Positions 31,583-42,281 of a stretch of 64,000 bases of DNA are shown piece by piece. Position numbers and translations under genes: made by a program. The stretch comes from Aradus depressus (lineage: Eukaryota; Arthropoda; Insecta; Hemiptera; Aradidae): assembly GCA_963662175.1 (NCBI GenBank), contig OY759216.1:40875087-40939086 (forward strand), in the 5' to 3' direction. Positions within the stretch are counted from its first letter, which is position 1, and each line of letters begins with the position of its first letter. Below the pieces are notes generated by a model. It had not been told where the DNA came from and searched no databases. It saw nothing but the letters and a program-made list of their open reading frames with translations.

Positions 31583-31645
31583 CTTTTTTTTTTTTTCTTT
31601 TGGTTTTATGAACGGTGCATATTAGCCATGTCAATGTGTTATGTA
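31542..31645 (-). repeat. Long poly-T run with SINE T tail remnant
   Basis: About 55 T with two C interruptions, then 'atgaacggtgcatattagcc' and 'atgtcaatgtgttatg', the antisense 3' end of family T. Most likely it is the poly-A tail of a heavily truncated minus-strand SINE T. Confidence 0.65.
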
Positions 31646-31700
31646 TACATATATATATTTTTTTCTTATAGAATTATATATTATTTATTCACTTACTTTT

Positions 31701-32049
31701 GGTTGGTTGGTTTGGTTTTATGACTCATGCCCGGGCTTTAACTACGAGGTCATATCGCCTACTACCAGAGTGCTCTTTCGTCACTCTGGTGGACATGAGC
31801 CTGACTCTACTGTGGGAGTCCTAAATTTTGCCTACCCTAAATTTTCATTCATCTAGGGTAGGGGTCTTTAACGAGTACCTGACATTGTACAGGCTCGGGA
31901 CCATCGCTTAACGTCCCATCCGAAGGACGGCGTGCTTAAGTTTATTTTACCTCCCAGATAAAATAAACTAAGGGCCTCGGTCGGGTTACGAACCCACATA
32001 CTTGAGCTCAGAAGTAAAGCACGCTTACCACTGAGCTACCGGCGCCCTC
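31701..32049 (-). mobile_element. SINE family S, full length, AACCA tail
   Basis: Antisense copy with intact core and head (ending GCTACCGGCGCCCTC). Its tail reads GTCATAAAACCAAACCAACC on the minus strand, a third pentamer type. The duplication CACTTACTTTT flanks it (31690-31700 and 32050-32060). Confidence 0.92.
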
Positions 32050-32073
32050 CACTTACTTTTAAAAAGCTAAATT

Positions 32074-32476
32074 CATCATCATCATCATCATCGGTGCAAC
32101 AATTCATCTCTGAGTCAAGGCCTCCTGGATCAGCCTTTGCCAGTCGTCTCGGTCCTGTGCAGCTGCCCTCCAGTTCCTGATTCCATGTAGGATCATGTGC
32201 AACACCGTCCTTCCAACGTATATTCGGCCTCTCAACACGTCTGGTCCCGTGAATTTCCTCCAAATGACATCATCTTTGGCACATCATGGTCTCCCATCCT
32301 TGTTCTGCCCATCTTAGTCTGTGAAGTCTTACAAACCTTACCATGTCCCGGTTCTTGCGACAAAGCGTATAGCTCCTGATTTTTTCTTCTCCTCCAGTCC
32401 TGTTCGTCGTAGACACCTCTATAGATGTAGGATCTTCCTTTCGTGAATCAGGAGTGCTTCTTCGTTATTATCAAAT
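32074..32476 (-). pseudogene. 5'-truncated LINE ORF2 C-terminus (RTE/jockey-type)
   Basis: The minus strand encodes, in shifting frames, 'WRRRKNQELYALSQEPG' (retrotransposon 'RKNRELYELYGEPD' motif) and then 'RRVERPNIRWKDGV', the usual arthropod LINE C-terminal segment. It ends in a (GAT)n tail (32074-32092 antisense). The 8-bp repeat GCTAAATT (32066-32073 and 32477-32484) is a plausible target duplication. Frameshifts and stops make it a dead-on-arrival copy. Exact clade is uncertain. Confidence 0.75.
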
Positions 32477-32720
32477 GCTAAATTATGTTTTTTAAATTGT
32501 TTTAGCAGATTACCTGATGATGAGGGCAACCTCAAAAGCCGGCTATCATGAAATAATAAAATTTGTGAGAGTTCCGACCATTGAATCATTCATATTTGTC
32601 AGTAGGTCATTTTATGTACCTACTTATTATGATTCGGAACCAAGTTCAATTTTATATACTCAACAAACTTTCTTTTATAATCATTTTCTTATTGATTCAA
32701 ATCTGTTCGTAACAACATTG

Positions 32721-33661
32721 ATAATGCGCGGGGGGATACAACGGATATACCCCTATTAATCCTACCCCTCTTCTTCAAATAGAACAGTGACCATAAAAAA
32801 AAAAAGAGAAATGATACAGCTAGATATTATCTGATATGAAATTATTTATTCAATGAGGTAGCGTGACCAAACATAATAGTGGATGGCATGAGAAATAAGA
32901 AATAAAAATAGATGATATGATCTTAGGAAAGACACTGGAGTTAATGAGATGGCAACTGATAATTAAAACTGTTGATCCTGATAATAATAATTATTATTAT
33001 TGAACCCTTTTTGTGAACTTATCATAAAATAGAAAACATAAATCAATATTTAAAATTGAAAGTTGATTAAAAAAATATTAAAATTATGTGCGATAGAAAG
33101 ATAGTCACGAGTCAAGAAACACTAAAGAATAGGATTTATAGTGGAATACATAGTATATTTAAATAATAAGGGCTATATACGTTATATCATAATATATATA
33201 TATATTACGACAGATGGCCCATGTTAATTATATATACTATGTAATTACTTAAATATACTATGTATTCTAATATAATACATAAACCCCATTCTAAGGTTTT
33301 CTTGATTATTGACAACTCAAATATTCGTACACGTTAAGGTACAACTTTCCTAGGAGACAGGGTGTGACAGCCTAGGTAATCTCAGATAACCAGAGGATTG
33401 TATAAATATGACATTCTTCCAAACTTAAATGTCTCTTTTGAACTTAAGTTTGTAGGTCGAAACCGACTTAAGAAACCTATATACTTAATATCAGTTATCA
33501 GGAGAAGTACTACTCGCAAATATTCGAGTTTCACGAATTGTGAAAATATTTCGAGATCAATTCGAATATGGCGCCATATGGGCATCGACTATTTTTATTT
33601 TCGTTTAGTACTCTACTGGTGTAGTTATGAACTACACAACAAAATCTCATTTCAATGTCAA
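32721..33661. other. AT-rich, one inverted repeat
   Basis: ATACATAGTATATTTAA (33147) pairs with TTAAATATACTATGTAT (about 33248), forming a loose 120-bp hairpin. Short frames at 33382-33664 lie on both strands without recognisable domains. Confidence 0.4.
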
Positions 33662-33760
33662 TAGAGGGCTTGCATGATCCATCACGGTCGCGGATTCGAA
33701 TCCCATCTCAATAACCCATAGTCATGGCTAACATGTATTGTCCATAAGGCCCAAAAAAAT
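33662..33760 (+). mobile_element. SINE family T, internal/3' fragment
   Basis: 'cgcggattcgaatcccatc' (B box), 'atggctaacatgtattgtcc' and ATAAGGCCCAAAAAAAT keep the B-box-to-tail order with the body deleted. Confidence 0.6.
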
Positions 33761-35084
33761 ATATATACATATATCATTACTATTATTCCTATAATGACTG
33801 TCGAATCTATTTTTCGTTTAATATCTTCATTACTAATATCATTATTTTACTACCCCAGCTGTACGAATTTCAGCCATAGCAGCCGAAAGAAAGGGAAAAT
33901 CAGGGGTTCATTATTATTATTTATTTATTATTATAAATATTTATTATTATTACTAATCACATGTGTGTCCGATCCTTAGATTTTCTAACTGTATATGTAT
34001 ATAATTCATAATGTATCTTGATGTAAACATTTTTATGACTTATCCTTGTTATAGTTTAACGGAAATAAATATTATTTTTAGTTATTCATGTTTGATCCAG
34101 ATGATTTGATATCTTTGATGGTCGGTCAAGTAATGTTCACAGCCGGTACAAAAGCATGAGGCCATGGCGTACACTTACTTTTCCTTGGGAGTTGTGCTAA
34201 AAAAACAAGAACTAATATAGCAGATAATTAATGGTGAGTAGAAAGGGGTAGCGAGGGAAATCAGATTCAGATTTGAGTTAGGATGGAGGGAGGTACTCGA
34301 CAAAGGGATCCATGTGTTATTCGAACATTAACAAGGGTGATGTGCATGTAAACGTGCAGGGACATCCCACATCACATCACATCATCTCAGTTAATATGCA
34401 CTTTCCACATGCACCAAGGTTTTAATCATCTCAATTCTCTATCTCAATGGAGTTCAAGTTTACACTTTATAAATAAATCTATGAAATAAGTTTAAAAGGC
34501 ATCAATTGAAGTAATTTCCTCAAAAAACAATCGAAAACTAATTGAAATTGTTGTGTTGTTTGATTAAAATATATAAGGTGAGGACTTTCTTATATCAGCT
34601 TTAGAGATCAGTCTCTCTCCCAAAATCATTTCATACTGGCGTTAATGCGTTGTGAAGCAAAAAATGTGCAAATATTCTACAATTAATTATTATTTTTTAA
34701 AGAAAAGAATCAAAAAAATGTTGATTTTTCTTATAAAAACAGCTAAAATGTAGAAGTTTTCATAAAAACAACTGTAGTAATAAATTAATTAGTGAATATA
34801 AATATACAAGGATGGACCATTCTCTTTTGTTTAAAAAATGAATGGAGAACAACCAACGATTTCTCCTCGGATGTACTCTAACGGCCACAGGAAGGGACTC
34901 TTTCTACCAGTCAATAGTCCAACATGGTCTCCCTCTTCCCACTCATATCATTCCTCTCATCTCTTCTCCAAATAAAAAAATTACCTTAGTTGACCACCTA
35001 TATAAATATTTGATGAATAATAACATAAAGATTTAAAATCACTTTCGATTATTATTACAACTAATTAGTCTCTTATCCTGTTGT
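33761..35084. other. no recognisable feature
   Basis: AT-rich. A short remnant of the family B terminus (CCCAGCTGTACGAA, 33855) is present. I see no gene; a 64-residue plus-strand frame at 34842 has no domain. Confidence 0.35.
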
Positions 35085-35470
35085 ATAATGGCGTGATCTG
35101 GTGGGGGGCACATTGGGTGCCCGGGTGTGTGTGCCGGCCTGGGGGCTTGGGGCGGCTCAGATGGGCTCTCTGGACTGTAACAGTCCCGGGCTTGGAGGGT
35201 GTGGACGGCCGTACACACATGCACACCCTCAGCGACAAGCCTCGCTGAAGTAATATAAAGTTAATATAAAGCAGCACCAGTGTGCCCAGTACTCAGGGAG
35301 TAGCCCGCATGAGCGGTCCTCTGTCCCTTGGTTTGGCGGGGCCTGGGGGCCCTCTGCTTGGTCATAAAGTTAAATAATTCCAAATACTGAAGCCCATTCA
35401 TACATAATGACAGTGTAGTGATGGCTGATGTGCGCTGTTCATAAAGCCAGAAAAGGGGAGGAAAAAAAAA
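35085..35470 (+). repeat. GC-rich segment with a SINE T-like 3' end
   Basis: Unusually GC-rich for the window (GGGTGCCCGGGTGTGTGTGC, GGGCTTGGGGCGGCTCAG). It ends in 'tgatggctgatgtgcgctg' and 'ttcataaagccagaaaagg', which parallels the family T tail. No B box is visible at its start. It may be another SINE-like family sharing the T tail, or captured sequence. Confidence 0.4.
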
Positions 35471-35499
35471 AAAAGAACCAACGATCATAAACGGTCTAC

Positions 35500-35690
35500 T
35501 TGTATTGGAGGGAGAGAGAAAACAATTGATTAATTCATCCTGGGGAAGTACATAGCTGGTTATTCACCGACAACTTTTTTTTCATATTTGTAATCTGGAC
35601 GTTAGAAATCATGATATTCCGTTGAAAACTCAGCATCGAGTTTTTGACCGATTACATAACTTTCCCTATACTTGGTATAGCTGGGAAAGA
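35500..35690 (+). repeat. Family B 3' half with terminal repeat
   Basis: TTGGAGGGAGAGAGAAAAC, GGGGAAGTACATAGCTGG, 'accgacaactttttttt', then the terminal block ending 'tatacttggtatagctgg'. Confidence 0.65.
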
Positions 35691-35749
35691 TAAAAATTAA
35701 ATAAAAAAACATACAAAATAATAACAATAATATTAATAAAATAAATTAG

Positions 35750-35750
<1 letters not shown>

Positions 35751-35823
<73 letters not shown>

Positions 35824-35849
35824 TGGGTGTATATATATATATATATATA
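35751..35849. repeat. TA microsatellite
   Basis: About 35 TA units, a short break (TTTATTGGGTG), then about 9 more. Likely hypervariable in length. Confidence 0.95.
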
Positions 35850-36548
35850 AAATGTATAGATAATAATAAACTAGCCCAAGGTAACTCGTTATTAGGCCGG
35901 GGAGGCCGCGAGGGTCAGGGTGATCTTACCCGCCTTGGTCTCCCTAGCACTGACCAGCAGCGGAGGTTATTTCGGCCAAAATCCAATCAGATTTAAGTTA
36001 GGACTTACTAATTTAGTTAATGCCATACTAAGATCGTCGTGAAAATAGTCAAATCGTATTCACGGAACCCCCAAAACTTGATCTCGATTTTTTTTCTCGA
36101 TCAAAATACTTACTTGTACTAAGGAATAAGCAAGTAACATGCTGCTTTAATTCCACATATTATGCACACAGCATTTCGATCTCGATTATATAGTATACTT
36201 AGAAAACTGTTTAAAAATATGAAAATTAGTGTTTAAATAAAAATATTCCTGTAAGCAAAGGAAAAATCAGTTAAAGACAGGGGAAAGCATACTGCAAGAT
36301 TCTTTTGAAGTTTCACCTCCCAACCCACTTTAGCCGGGGCTACACTGAAGGATAAAAACAGAAAATATTCTAAAAATTCGTCTTCTTTGATATAAAATTT
36401 CCGTGTTCTTAAAAAATAAGATTTAAAACATTTCAAGATCAAAGAAAAATAAATCAAATAGCGGCTGTCCTTTATGAGCAGGAATTTTATATAATTCTGA
36501 TTTCCAACAGAAAAAATGACCTTAGGTATTTCCTTGCTCTTTCTGGTT
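35850..36548. other. Family A fragment, otherwise nothing
   Basis: 35970-36110 has 'cggccaaaatccaatcagat' and 'gatcgtcgtgaaaatagtc', which is family A antisense. The rest, including a 74-residue minus-strand frame at 36233, shows no known feature. Confidence 0.4.
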
Positions 36549-37622
36549 CTTAATTTATTTATTCGTATTTTACTCGCCCAGCTATACGAAGTATAGGCGA
36601 AGTTATGTAATCGGTCAGAAATATAATGTTGAGTTTTTGTTTTAGTGCGAATAAGCTTTTATAAGAATGTAAAAATTCTTCTATTTTTTCACAGTATTAA
36701 TTAAATACATAAAGGCAATGTACTTTCCCAACGAATTAATAATTAGGAATCTTTATACTAAATTTTTTATGGATATAGTCTGTACAAATGGCCAGTTACT
36801 AGGGTTTTTGAGTCGAACTCCCTCCTCTGATCCCCACCCTTCCCTTCGGCCAATTTCAGAGAAAGTTAATACGAGTCGTCTTTATGGGGTTTTGTACCCT
36901 TATGGGGTACATTAATCTAGATACATAAATTTAAATCATTATTGTGATCTAATGCTATTCTATTTTTCCTAATATTATATATAATATTACTAATTACTAT
37001 TTAATCCTATTATTATTTACTATTTATTAATCATTTTAAGTCGTATTAATTCTTATTATAATTTTATAACATTTATTATAACTAGGCTCTAATCTTATGA
37101 TTCACAATTAATATCTAAAATTAATATTATTACACCGAACCAGAAGATTATGATTATTTTGATTTAAATTTTAAAGGTCAAAGATATAGGTATATTTATA
37201 TTGATAAGATCTTTTTTTTTTTTTTATGTACTTAGTTGAAGGTATAATTTGATTTTTAAACAAATTGTAATTGTATTTCATTGTTCTATACTTGGACGCT
37301 AAGTGATAGATGTACTTAATTTCTTCTTTATTTGTAAATTATGACGACTACACTCTGACGGTCATCTGACCAAGAGGTCGTCTTTGGTATAAGATGTTTG
37401 ATTTTCGAAATATTTGTATATGTGTATTTTATTTATAAATAAATAAAGATTTAATAAGAATAATATATACATTCATTCTATCAAGTTTACAGACAAACAG
37501 AAAATATTTTTTTTTTGGAATTTAGGGGTTGGAAAACATGAAACTTGGTGAATATTCAACATCGATTTTCTGACCGAGTACATAACTTCCCCTATACTTT
37601 GTATAGCTGAGGAAGTAAAAGT
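36549..37622. mobile_element. Family B MITE with both terminal inverted repeats
   Basis: The left terminus (36555-36650: CAGCTATACGAAGTATAGGC ... GTTATGTAATCGGTCAGAAA) is the reverse complement of the right terminus (37525-37620: TTTCTGACCGAGTACATAAC ... TATACTTTGTATAGCTGAGG). Inside lie family B internal motifs (36715-36910), then AT-rich filler. No transposase is seen, so it is non-autonomous. Confidence 0.65.
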
Positions 37623-38081
37623 ACAAAAAAATAAATATTTAAATAATTCAGTTTTAATTTTGGTTTTGAAGGGTCCCAATATATAATGAATAAACCGTCT
37701 TAGCGCTACATATCACGGTAGGATATTGTGCCTTTCAGAAATAAACGTAGATTTGCCATGTCTCATAGCCATGCATATGTCGCCATACATAATCGTTAGT
37801 TATGTGAAATATGGCTTTGTAGCAGATATAAAGGTGAACTGTATTCATCTGTCCCACGTTTGAGGATTAATTCAGAAATTCAATTCCTCAAATTTCATGG
37901 GCACGTGGGTTCAGTTTAATTACTTTCCACCTTCCGCTTGCAATACGAGTAATTTCCTCTCAATAGCTCCCATTCACTTAGGATCAAAGTGAACCTTATA
38001 ATATCATTTTCCCCCATAATACATGTAACCCTGAGTAATATTTATTAAAACAAAAAAAATCAATGTTTCATCTTAATCATG

Positions 38082-38082
<1 letters not shown>
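37623..38082. other. Unassigned, possible single-copy segment
   Basis: 37690-38030 is balanced in composition and matches none of the repeats I define here. There is no long frame. It may be unique intergenic or conserved non-coding DNA. Confidence 0.3.
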
Positions 38083-38127
<45 letters not shown>

Positions 38128-38192
38128 TAAAATTTATTATAACATATATATATATATATATATGTTATATTATGATAAATTTTAAATTGATC
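38083..38192. repeat. TA-rich perfect hairpin
   Basis: TA runs flank AAAATTTATTATAACATA and its complement TATGTTATATTATGATAAATTTT with a TA stem. A cruciform-prone sequence. Confidence 0.8.
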
Positions 38193-38395
38193 TCCTTCGG
38201 AATATAAAAAAAAGAATTCGGTGAATGAAAGGCTATGTATTTTCCCAGGCTGTATTATGTGAATAAAAAGTAACAAAAATTAAATTGATATAAAGAGATT
38301 TAAAAATAAGCATACCTGGTTAAATAATTTTGAAAACAACATAAATTAAAAAGTTTTAATAAATAAGATATAAAAATTAAAATAAACTTATAGTT

Positions 38396-38645
38396 AGTTA
38401 TTATGACTCATGCCCGGCCTTTAACTACGAGGTCATATCGCCTACTACCAGAGCACTCTCTGGTGGAGATGACCCGGACTCTACTATGGGACTCATAAAT
38501 TATGCCTATCCTAAATTTTTATTCATGTAGGGCAGGTGTCTTTAACTAGTACCTGACATCGTACAATAGTATATAGTACTTGACATCGTACAATAGTATA
38601 TAGTACTTGACATCGTACAATAGTATATAGTACTTGGCATCGTAC
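38396..38645 (-). mobile_element. SINE family S, truncated, with a 27-bp expansion in the core
   Basis: Antisense tail (AACTA type) and body are present to 'acctgacatcgtac'. From there a 27-bp unit TGACATCGTACAATAGTATA + TAGTACT is repeated four times (start positions 38554, 38581, 38608, 38635). The head is missing. Confidence 0.8.
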
Positions 38646-38679
38646 ATTAAACTTATATAAAACTATTTAAAAATGATTT

Positions 38680-38735
38680 AACAATTTAAAATTTCATGGA
38701 TGGAACAGATATGTTATTCCTGTTCCCCATCTGAG
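38680..38735. repeat. Family G central palindrome remnant
   Basis: AATTTCATGGATGGAACAGA ... TTATTCCTGTTCCCCATC matches the centre of the G element at 28675-28770. Its arm partner lies at 39745-39870, beyond the Penelope remnant. Confidence 0.55.
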
Positions 38736-38859
38736 TCACAACTAAGAGAACGGAGTACATGAGACTGGACAAACCTATCCCCTCTCTAGAGTTGAGGAGG
38801 AGGACCCTTCTTCCTTTCCAATTTAATTTCTATACTTTCTAAGAAATCCATCTTTCTAC

Positions 38860-39735
38860 TTTTTTGGATATGGTGTAGCAACGAGGCTGAGCCGGCCTCA
38901 TGTCCTGGTGTTTTGGAGGTCTTGGAAGAATTCAGAGTCGCTCTTTCTCAGATGTTCTCCCACTCATGTCCTCAGCTTCCGGCCAGTCTGCCCAAGATTG
39001 TAACTGTTTTCATCTTTAAAATTAATCCTATACACGCCGGATTTGTCAGGGAGGTCCAAACGATCTTTGGTTTTTTAGAGCATCGCCTTAAGGGAAGTTC
39101 TACTTTTGAAACCCACATGAACATCATCTCTATTTATTATCCTAGATAATTTCTTTGAGAGTCTGGGGAGGTAGGGCAGAACACACTAGCCACCCCTGTC
39201 ATCCTTCTCTTCAGTTTGGCTACACTCTTCGAACACTGATGTTAGTATTTTCTCCTCCGTCTTTCTCTTCAGTATATGGTCCACCAGCCATTAACGACGA
39301 GGTGTCTGATATGCCCCAACACTCGGAGTCACGGGAAACAGGGAGTTTGAGAAGTCGTGTCTATGAAAGAATGAAAGGCTGCATGTTTATGATTTTATGA
39401 TTATAATGAGATGTACTGTTTGGTGTTAATGTTTCTGTACTAGTATGTGTAGTTCTTGTCCTGTTTTGTGATTTGTTTTGTTTTAAGTTTATGGTGAATT
39501 TTATATTGTCTGTAAGTAAGTTTATGTAGTCAGGTAAGCTGTTTAGTTCAGAATTGATTCCCATGAACCACCAAAATGCCATCCACGTACGTCGTCAAGA
39601 AAGCTATTTTATTGAAATGTGGGTTTCTGGGGTTCATAATAAACTTCCTCTTCAACCAATCCGTGTAGACATCCTTGCTAAAGTGAGAACCCATGGGTTG
39701 TTCCCATATCTTTAAAAAATTATTCATTGAATTTG
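38860..39735 (-). pseudogene. Penelope-like element remnant (RT and GIY-YIG)
   Basis: On the minus strand, in order: a 'GSHFSKDVYTDW' stretch near 39700, an RT catalytic box TTYVDGILVVHG (39562-39599), the following 'NIKFTINLKQNKSQ' and 'THTSTETLTPNS' region (39400-39530), and a GIY-YIG endonuclease motif 'SGVYRINF...NLGQTGRKLRT' (38945-39045). This is the RT-then-GIY-YIG order specific to Penelope-like elements. YVDG instead of YVDD, plus several frameshifts and stops, show that it is inactive. The N-terminal half is missing. Confidence 0.75.
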
Positions 39736-39744
39736 AAATAATTT

Positions 39745-39870
39745 ATCGAGGGCAACCTAGAAAGCCGGCTAGCAAAAACTAATTAAATTTGTGAGAAGTC
39801 AGACTATATTTGATTTTACAACCTGTGAAATAATTACTCCTCACTATATCTGCCATCTTCATGTTAGACA
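39745..39870 (+). repeat. Family G fold-back, right arm
   Basis: GAGGGCAACCTAGAAAGCCG, 'aatttgtgagaagtcagac', 'acaacctgtgaaataattac' and 'cctcactatatctgccatc' match 28885-28990 plus 29223-29245. Followed by a (TTC)n run. Confidence 0.7.
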
Positions 39871-40309
39871 CTTCTTCTTCTTCTTCTTCCACTTCTAAAC
39901 TGTTTAGGTGGGTACCCAATATAATGAACGTAAAACAAACGTTTTAAAAGAAAGTACTTCAAACTTTGTCCTATCATAACAAACGCACCCTGGTTGGCCA
40001 GGAATCACAAAATCCACGTAGGGCTGATAATTCCTCGTTTTGCAGCTCACATTGAGAAGGTAGAGCAGAATCTCGAGGAAGGCCTTGTGCATAGTCCCGT
40101 CTGCACACTATATACACTATAGTCTAGGGGCTCCTACTCCAGGGAGGCCACTCAAACAGACTGCATCTGGTCTAACAGGTAGTCCAATTTTGTTTATTGT
40201 TTTGTTATTACTTCTTTTTCTAAATTGTTTACCTTCTATTAGTAGGTGGATTACTAGGCAGTATTTTGTTTTTTGCCGCGAAGTGGCTTTTTTATGAGGA
40301 TTGTCAATA
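39871..40309. other. Unassigned
   Basis: A 62-residue minus-strand frame (39904-40092) has a non-biased composition but no recognisable domain. I cannot decide whether it is an exon. Confidence 0.3.
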
Positions 40310-41010
40310 AATCTTCTGGATGATAATATAACCCGACTTTTGATGAGTCCATCACCCCTGGAACTATCAAGATTATCCGACTTTTGATGACTCCTATCGT
40401 GATAGCCCATCTTCTGGTGACTCCTGCAGCAACCCTGCATCCCTGGTACTATCAAGATACCCGCCTTCTGATGACACCAGCACACCTGGAACTATCAAGA
40501 TAACACGGATTTTCAAGACTCCAGCCAGCACTTTCATCACTCCTGAAAGTATCAAGATAGCCCGACTTCCGGTGACTCCAGCAGCCCTGCATCCCTGGTA
40601 CTATCAAGACACCAGCACACCTGGAACTATCAAGATAACACGGATTTTCAAGACTCCAGCCAGCACTTTCATCACTCCTGAAAGTATCAAGATAGCCCGA
40701 CTTCCGGTGACTCCAGTAGCCCTGCATCCCTGGTACTATCAAGACACCAGCACACCTGGAACTATCAAGATAACCCGGATTTTCATGACTCCAGCCAGCA
40801 CTTTCATCACCCCTGAAAGTATCAAGATAGCCCGACTTCCGTTGACTCCTGCATCCCTGGTATTATCAAAGTACCCGTCTTCTGATTACTCCAGCATCTC
40901 TGGAACTATCAAGATAACCCGGATTTTCATGACTCCAGCCAGCACTTTCATCACCCCTGAAAGTATCAAGATAGCCTCTTCCGCCATCCCTGGAATTATA
41001 AAGATTTATT
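40310..41010. repeat. 135-bp satellite with ~45-bp subunits
   Basis: CACACCTGGAACTATCAAG starts at 40481, 40616 and 40751, an exact 135-bp period; further units are shorter. Each unit contains three or more variants of '(A/G)CTATCAAGATA(A/G)CCCG' and 'GACTCCAGC', so it is a higher-order repeat. The period is a multiple of three, which keeps frames open on both strands; I do not call these genes. Confidence 0.88.
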
Positions 41011-41052
41011 GAAAACTGACATAATTGCAGAGATATTGTGAAATAATTCAAA

Positions 41053-41302
41053 TGGACTTGAAAATAAAATAAAACTGGTTTATTTAATATGTTGTCTAAT
41101 TTCACTAACTATATATACTTGGGAGTACTTTCGGTATTTCTACCATCCTCAGCCAAAAGCATAAGAGATAAGACTCAGTAGTCTTATCTCTTATGCTTTT
41201 GGCTGAGGATGGTAGAAATACCGAAAGTACTCCCATGTATATATAGTTAGTGAAATTAGACAACATATTAAATAAACCAGTTTTATTTTATTTTCAAGTC
41301 CA
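41053..41302. mobile_element. Near-perfect palindrome (123-bp arms, 4-nt loop)
   Basis: 41053-41175 and 41180-41302 are reverse complements with a single mismatch seen (ATACTTGGG vs ATACATGGG), around the loop CAGT. TAAAGATTTATT stands on both sides (about 40999-41010 and 41303-41314). It could be a very young fold-back insertion, or an artefact of library or assembly. Confidence 0.88.
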
Positions 41303-41809
41303 TAAAGATTTATTCTTTTCTCTTTGCAGTAACCCTGCAACCATTTATTACCAACCCCAGGTATACTTTTCACGTCTCCCATAACTTTTCCTTAGTGGAA
41401 TCTCGCCGATTCCTCTCTGTTTTTTTTTTTTTTTTTGATGAATAGGAATATTTTGTTCTATCATAATTACTATCGAATCATCAAAGAGGTTGTGCTTCAT
41501 TCTGATTTTCAAGTTGAATGGGAAGATTTTTTTCTATTTTAATTACTATCGGATCATCAAAGAGGTCTTCCTTTTGATGTTTTCTTTCATCTTAGATGCC
41601 CAGGAAAAAAAATAAAAGCCTTAGAGAAAAAGATTTAAAAACATATAATTTTACAACAAACCTACTGATGTGAGATGATGGCGAGTCGTTCAAGATTTTT
41701 TTTTTGTCTCAACCTTTTCATCTTTTAAAGAAGTCCTTTCCAAAATAAATTATAGGACAAAATCAAAGCTAATTCAAGGGAAATGTGTTCCTTTTTCTAC
41801 TTTCTTAGG
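41303..41809. other. no recognisable feature
   Basis: Contains an imperfect internal duplication: 'tcgaatcatcaaagaggttg' (41473) and 'tcggatcatcaaagaggtct' (41548). No gene is seen. Confidence 0.4.
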
Positions 41810-42240
41810 CCTACATCATAAGGAAGTATTGTCATCGTGCGAAAATCTCAGATCAGGTTTATTATTTTTACGTTTCAAGATTCTCTGAATACCATTGACA
41901 ATTGTCGCAATGATGTCTGACGCTATAACTCAAAAAAGAACTTGAAATTCATATTGAAGATGTCATATTTGCTAACTCGGATCTGATTAGATTTTGGCCG
42001 AAAGAAAGACGATTTCTGGGTTTGAGAGATACATGTCGAGAACCGTCCTGAAATGTCGTTTAGTAACTTATATTTTTTGACGTTTCCTTGATTTACGCAA
42101 AAATAGTCTGTCGTACACAACATTTTTTTACCAAAAATGTTTTTTATTAAATTGTCAATCGCTATTGTGTCCTTTAATTTGGATAGGACCAATACGACCA
42201 AAGGAATAGCACCACAGTAAATAATGTTTAAATTGCATTG
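41810..42240 (+). repeat. Family A copy
   Basis: CATCGTGCGAAAATCTCAG, 'ctgattagattttggccgaa', 'gatacatgtcgagaaccgtc' and 'caatcgctattgtgtcc' are in family A order. Confidence 0.65.
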
Positions 42241-42281
42241 CCTAGCAACGAATTATATGATATAGGTTTTTTTAGGTTTTT

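Larger units (their letters stand above)
31020..32720. mobile_element. Family G long fold-back with nested SINE and LINE
   Basis: The left arm (about 31030-31295) and right arm (about 32490-32720) are reverse complements: ATTGATTCAAATCTGTT (32692) pairs with AATAGATTTGAATCAAT (31034), and GATGATGAGGGCAACCTC (32516) with the antisense near 31275. The spacer has been filled by a T-rich run, a SINE S (31701-32049) and a LINE fragment (32074-32476). Confidence 0.75.

Noticed and set aside
32036..32263. 75-residue frame ending in poly-Asp, as a host protein
   Set aside because: The Asp run is the (GAT)n tail and the rest is the C-terminus of a LINE ORF2.
35751..35849. Long TA run as a replication origin or regulatory site
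   Set aside because: A simple microsatellite with no accompanying motif.
40481..41010. CRISPR-like array
   Set aside because: There are no unique spacers between repeats and the genome context is eukaryotic; it is an ordinary satellite.
40452..41012. Open frames on both strands over the 135-bp satellite
   Set aside because: Same reason: the period is divisible by three and the units are homogenised.
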